From: Sphingobacteriia bacterium
GTDB taxonomy: Bacteria > Bacteroidota > Bacteroidia > Bacteroidales > UBA7960
DNA: 64,000 nt
Direction of reading: 5' to 3'
Assembly: GCA_011390785.1 (NCBI GenBank)
Contig: JAABRR010000021.1
Location: forward strand, 1 to 64,000
Shown here: one piece after another, positions 63,059-64,000 of the stretch
Numbering within the stretch: position 1 is the stretch's first letter
How the letters are laid out: every line of letters begins with the position of its first letter
Position numbers and translations under genes: made by a program
Notes under the pieces: generated by a model
The model's input: the letters and a program-made list of their open reading frames with translations, nothing else
Databases searched by the model: none
Told to the model about the DNA's origin: nothing

Positions 63059-63682
63059 ATGTCAACTATGCATACAAAAAAGCTACTTGAAATGGGTGCG
63101 CCATTAAAAGACGCCCGAAAAGCAATCATTCTTATTCATGGACGCGGTGCCCCTGCAGAAGATATTATGAGCCTGGCGGGATATTTTGACGATGGGGAAA
63201 CTTACTTTGTTGCTCCGGAAGCCACTCAGTTCACCTGGTATCCAAAAAGTTTTCTAATGCCGGAAGAGCAAAACCAACCCTGGCTAGGCAGTGCCATAAA
63301 CGTTCTTAGCTCTCTCATAACCGAAATAGAGGAAATCATTCCTTTCCAAAATATCTATATCATGGGATTTTCGCAGGGTGCATGCTTATCGGCAGAGGTA
63401 ACCTCGCGCAGCGCTCGCAAATACGGGGGTATCGCAGTTTTTACCGGCGGATTGATCGGGTCTGAAATTAACGAATCCAAATACAATGGCAATTTTAATG
63501 GAACCAAAGTATATATTAGCAATGGAGATAACGATCCGCACATCCCGTTGCAGAGAACCGAAGAAACCGCAAAAATCATGACCAGTATGGGAGCAGAAGT
63601 TCTAAAGGAACTTTTTCCCGGACGGCCGCATACAATAAATTTGGTTGAAATTGAAAAGGTGAAGCAATGGTTTTTCGGTTAA
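63059..63682 (+). CDS. Alpha/beta hydrolase (phospholipase/carboxylesterase type)
   Basis: 207 residues. KAIILIHGRGAPAEDIMSL (oxyanion strand), NIYIMGFSQGACLSAEVTS (nucleophile Ser in GFSQG), VYISNGDNDPHIPL (Asp) and PGRPHTINLVE (His) complete a catalytic triad of the Abhydrolase_2/serine esterase family. There is no leader, so it is cytoplasmic. Its size suits a small carboxylesterase or lysophospholipase-like enzyme. Substrate unknown. Confidence 0.9.
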   Translation: MSTMHTKKLLEMGAPLKDARKAIILIHGRGAPAEDIMSLAGYFDDGETYFVAPEATQFTWYPKSFLMPEEQNQPWLGSAINVLSSLITEIEEIIPFQNIYIMGFSQGACLSAEVTSRSARKYGGIAVFTGGLIGSEINESKYNGNFNGTKVYISNGDNDPHIPLQRTEETAKIMTSMGAEVLKELFPGRPHTINLVEIEKVKQWFFG

Positions 63683-63688
63683 AGAAAC

Positions 63689-63696
63689 TACCTTTG
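63689..63696 (+). promoter_or_regulatory. Possible -7 box of prfB
   Basis: TACCTTTG is a perfect TAnnTTTG, 39 nt before the ATG at 63735, in the short gap after the esterase. The -33 element is poor. Confidence 0.4.
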
Positions 63697-63734
63697 CAGA
63701 TCAATTAAATTTTATCTACATAACCTATTTTGTC

Positions 63735-64000
63735 ATGATTTACAAAGAAGATATCAGAGCACTGGATAAAAGGCTTGAGGCCTTGAGGAGGTCACTTTGA
63801 CGTGGATGAAAAACTCAACCACGTAAAACAACAGGAAGAAAAAACAGAAGATCCCACCTTCTGGAACGACCCCAAAGAAGCAGAAAAAATTCTCAAAGAC
63901 ATCAGAGATCAGAAAAAATGGACGGATACCTACCAGGACGCCGAAGCAGCTGTGGAAGACCTGAAAGTGATCTTCGAGTTTTTTGAAGCCGACGAAGCTT
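63735..64000 (+). CDS. prfB: Peptide chain release factor 2, with +1 programmed frameshift (3' end outside window)
   Basis: ATG 63735 gives MIYKEDIRALDKRLEALRRS and Leu21, then in-frame TGA at 63798-63800. Reading moves +1 to GAC at 63799 and continues as DVDEKLNHVKQQEEKTED and PTFWNDPKEAEKILKDIRDQ to the end of the window, the N-terminal helical region of RF2. RF2 recognises UGA and UAA stops, so low RF2 lets the ribosome slip and restores it. The first 21 codons plus the shifted frame match the normal RF2 N-terminus. The catalytic GGQ domain is beyond the window. Confidence 0.93.
63786..63801 (+). promoter_or_regulatory. prfB frameshift site
   Basis: AGGAGG (63786-63791) is an internal Shine-Dalgarno-like sequence, three bases before CTT TGA C (63795-63801). 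The arrangement equals that of the classical prfB signal (AGG-GGG-NNN-CTT-TGA-C): the ribosome pauses at TGA and peptidyl-tRNA-Leu slips from CTT to TTT. Confidence 0.93.

Noticed and set aside
1-64000. CRISPR arrays, tRNA, rRNA, IS transposases, phage genes
   Set aside because: I looked for regular 25-40 bp repeats with spacers, cloverleaf ends with CCA-type contexts, and DDE or integrase motifs, and saw none. A covariance-model search (tRNAscan-SE, Infernal) would be decisive.

Overview
The window looks like chromosomal DNA of a Bacteroidota bacterium, probably in or near the Bacteroidales/Marinilabiliales; no finer placement is possible by eye. The evidence is the gliding-family genes gldE and gldD, a DUF4270 lipoprotein, a short GT5-only glycogen synthase, the FetAB exporter, many SPII lipoproteins, and several promoters of the Bacteroidota type (TTTG, 19-21 nt, TAnnTTTG). 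I found no rRNA, tRNA, CRISPR array, prophage or IS transposase.

Layout. 1-1884: the tail of a beta-helix protein and three small proteins. 1965-4900: an HD phosphohydrolase, a RES-Xre toxin-antitoxin pair with a good promoter, and a tRNA-dihydrouridine synthase. 5344-10840 (minus strand): a Gfo/Idh/MocA oxidoreductase, then glmS, the DUF4270 lipoprotein and a glycogen synthase-like protein. 11200-14108: panC, panD, an LPG-synthase-type membrane protein and rfaE2. 14133-20575: an S41 protease, a CsgG-like/beta-barrel protein, and the minus-strand run asd - lipid kinase - glyS. 20675-29773: a large lamin-tail surface protein, comF, two tandem coiled-coil paralogues, pheT and deoC. 29775-35775: a nucleotidyltransferase, gldE, gldD, a second CBS/DUF21 protein and fetAB. 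36090-41945: a small lipoprotein, a lone lycopene cyclase, a response regulator/kinase pair followed by a YgiW-like OB-fold protein, and small envelope proteins with a decayed duplication. 42018-47558: an AlkD-like protein and a group of hydrolase and membrane genes.

48124-61041 is a carbohydrate cluster on the plus strand: a 1218-residue GH13 protein, a sugar-porter MFS transporter, an 1145-residue GH94/GH149-type phosphorylase, a GH17 lipoprotein, and two GPH-type transporters separated by an orphan signal peptide. I read it as a beta-1,3-glucan (laminarin-type) route in which GH17 cuts the glucan outside the cytoplasm, MFS carriers import the oligosaccharides, and a cytoplasmic phosphorylase releases glucose-1-phosphate. 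No SusC/SusD genes are present in it. The window closes with a DUF429 protein, an ATP-cone/Mrr-type nuclease fusion, a carboxylesterase, and the start of prfB with its +1 programmed frameshift.

The least expected items are a 129-bp MITE-like element with a perfect 6-bp target duplication (47558-47698), the orphan signal peptide (59458-59520), an intrinsic terminator-like hairpin inside the DUF4270 reading frame (9900-9922), the decayed duplicate of the OB-fold gene tail (about 41206-41316), and the phosphorolytic glucan cluster itself.
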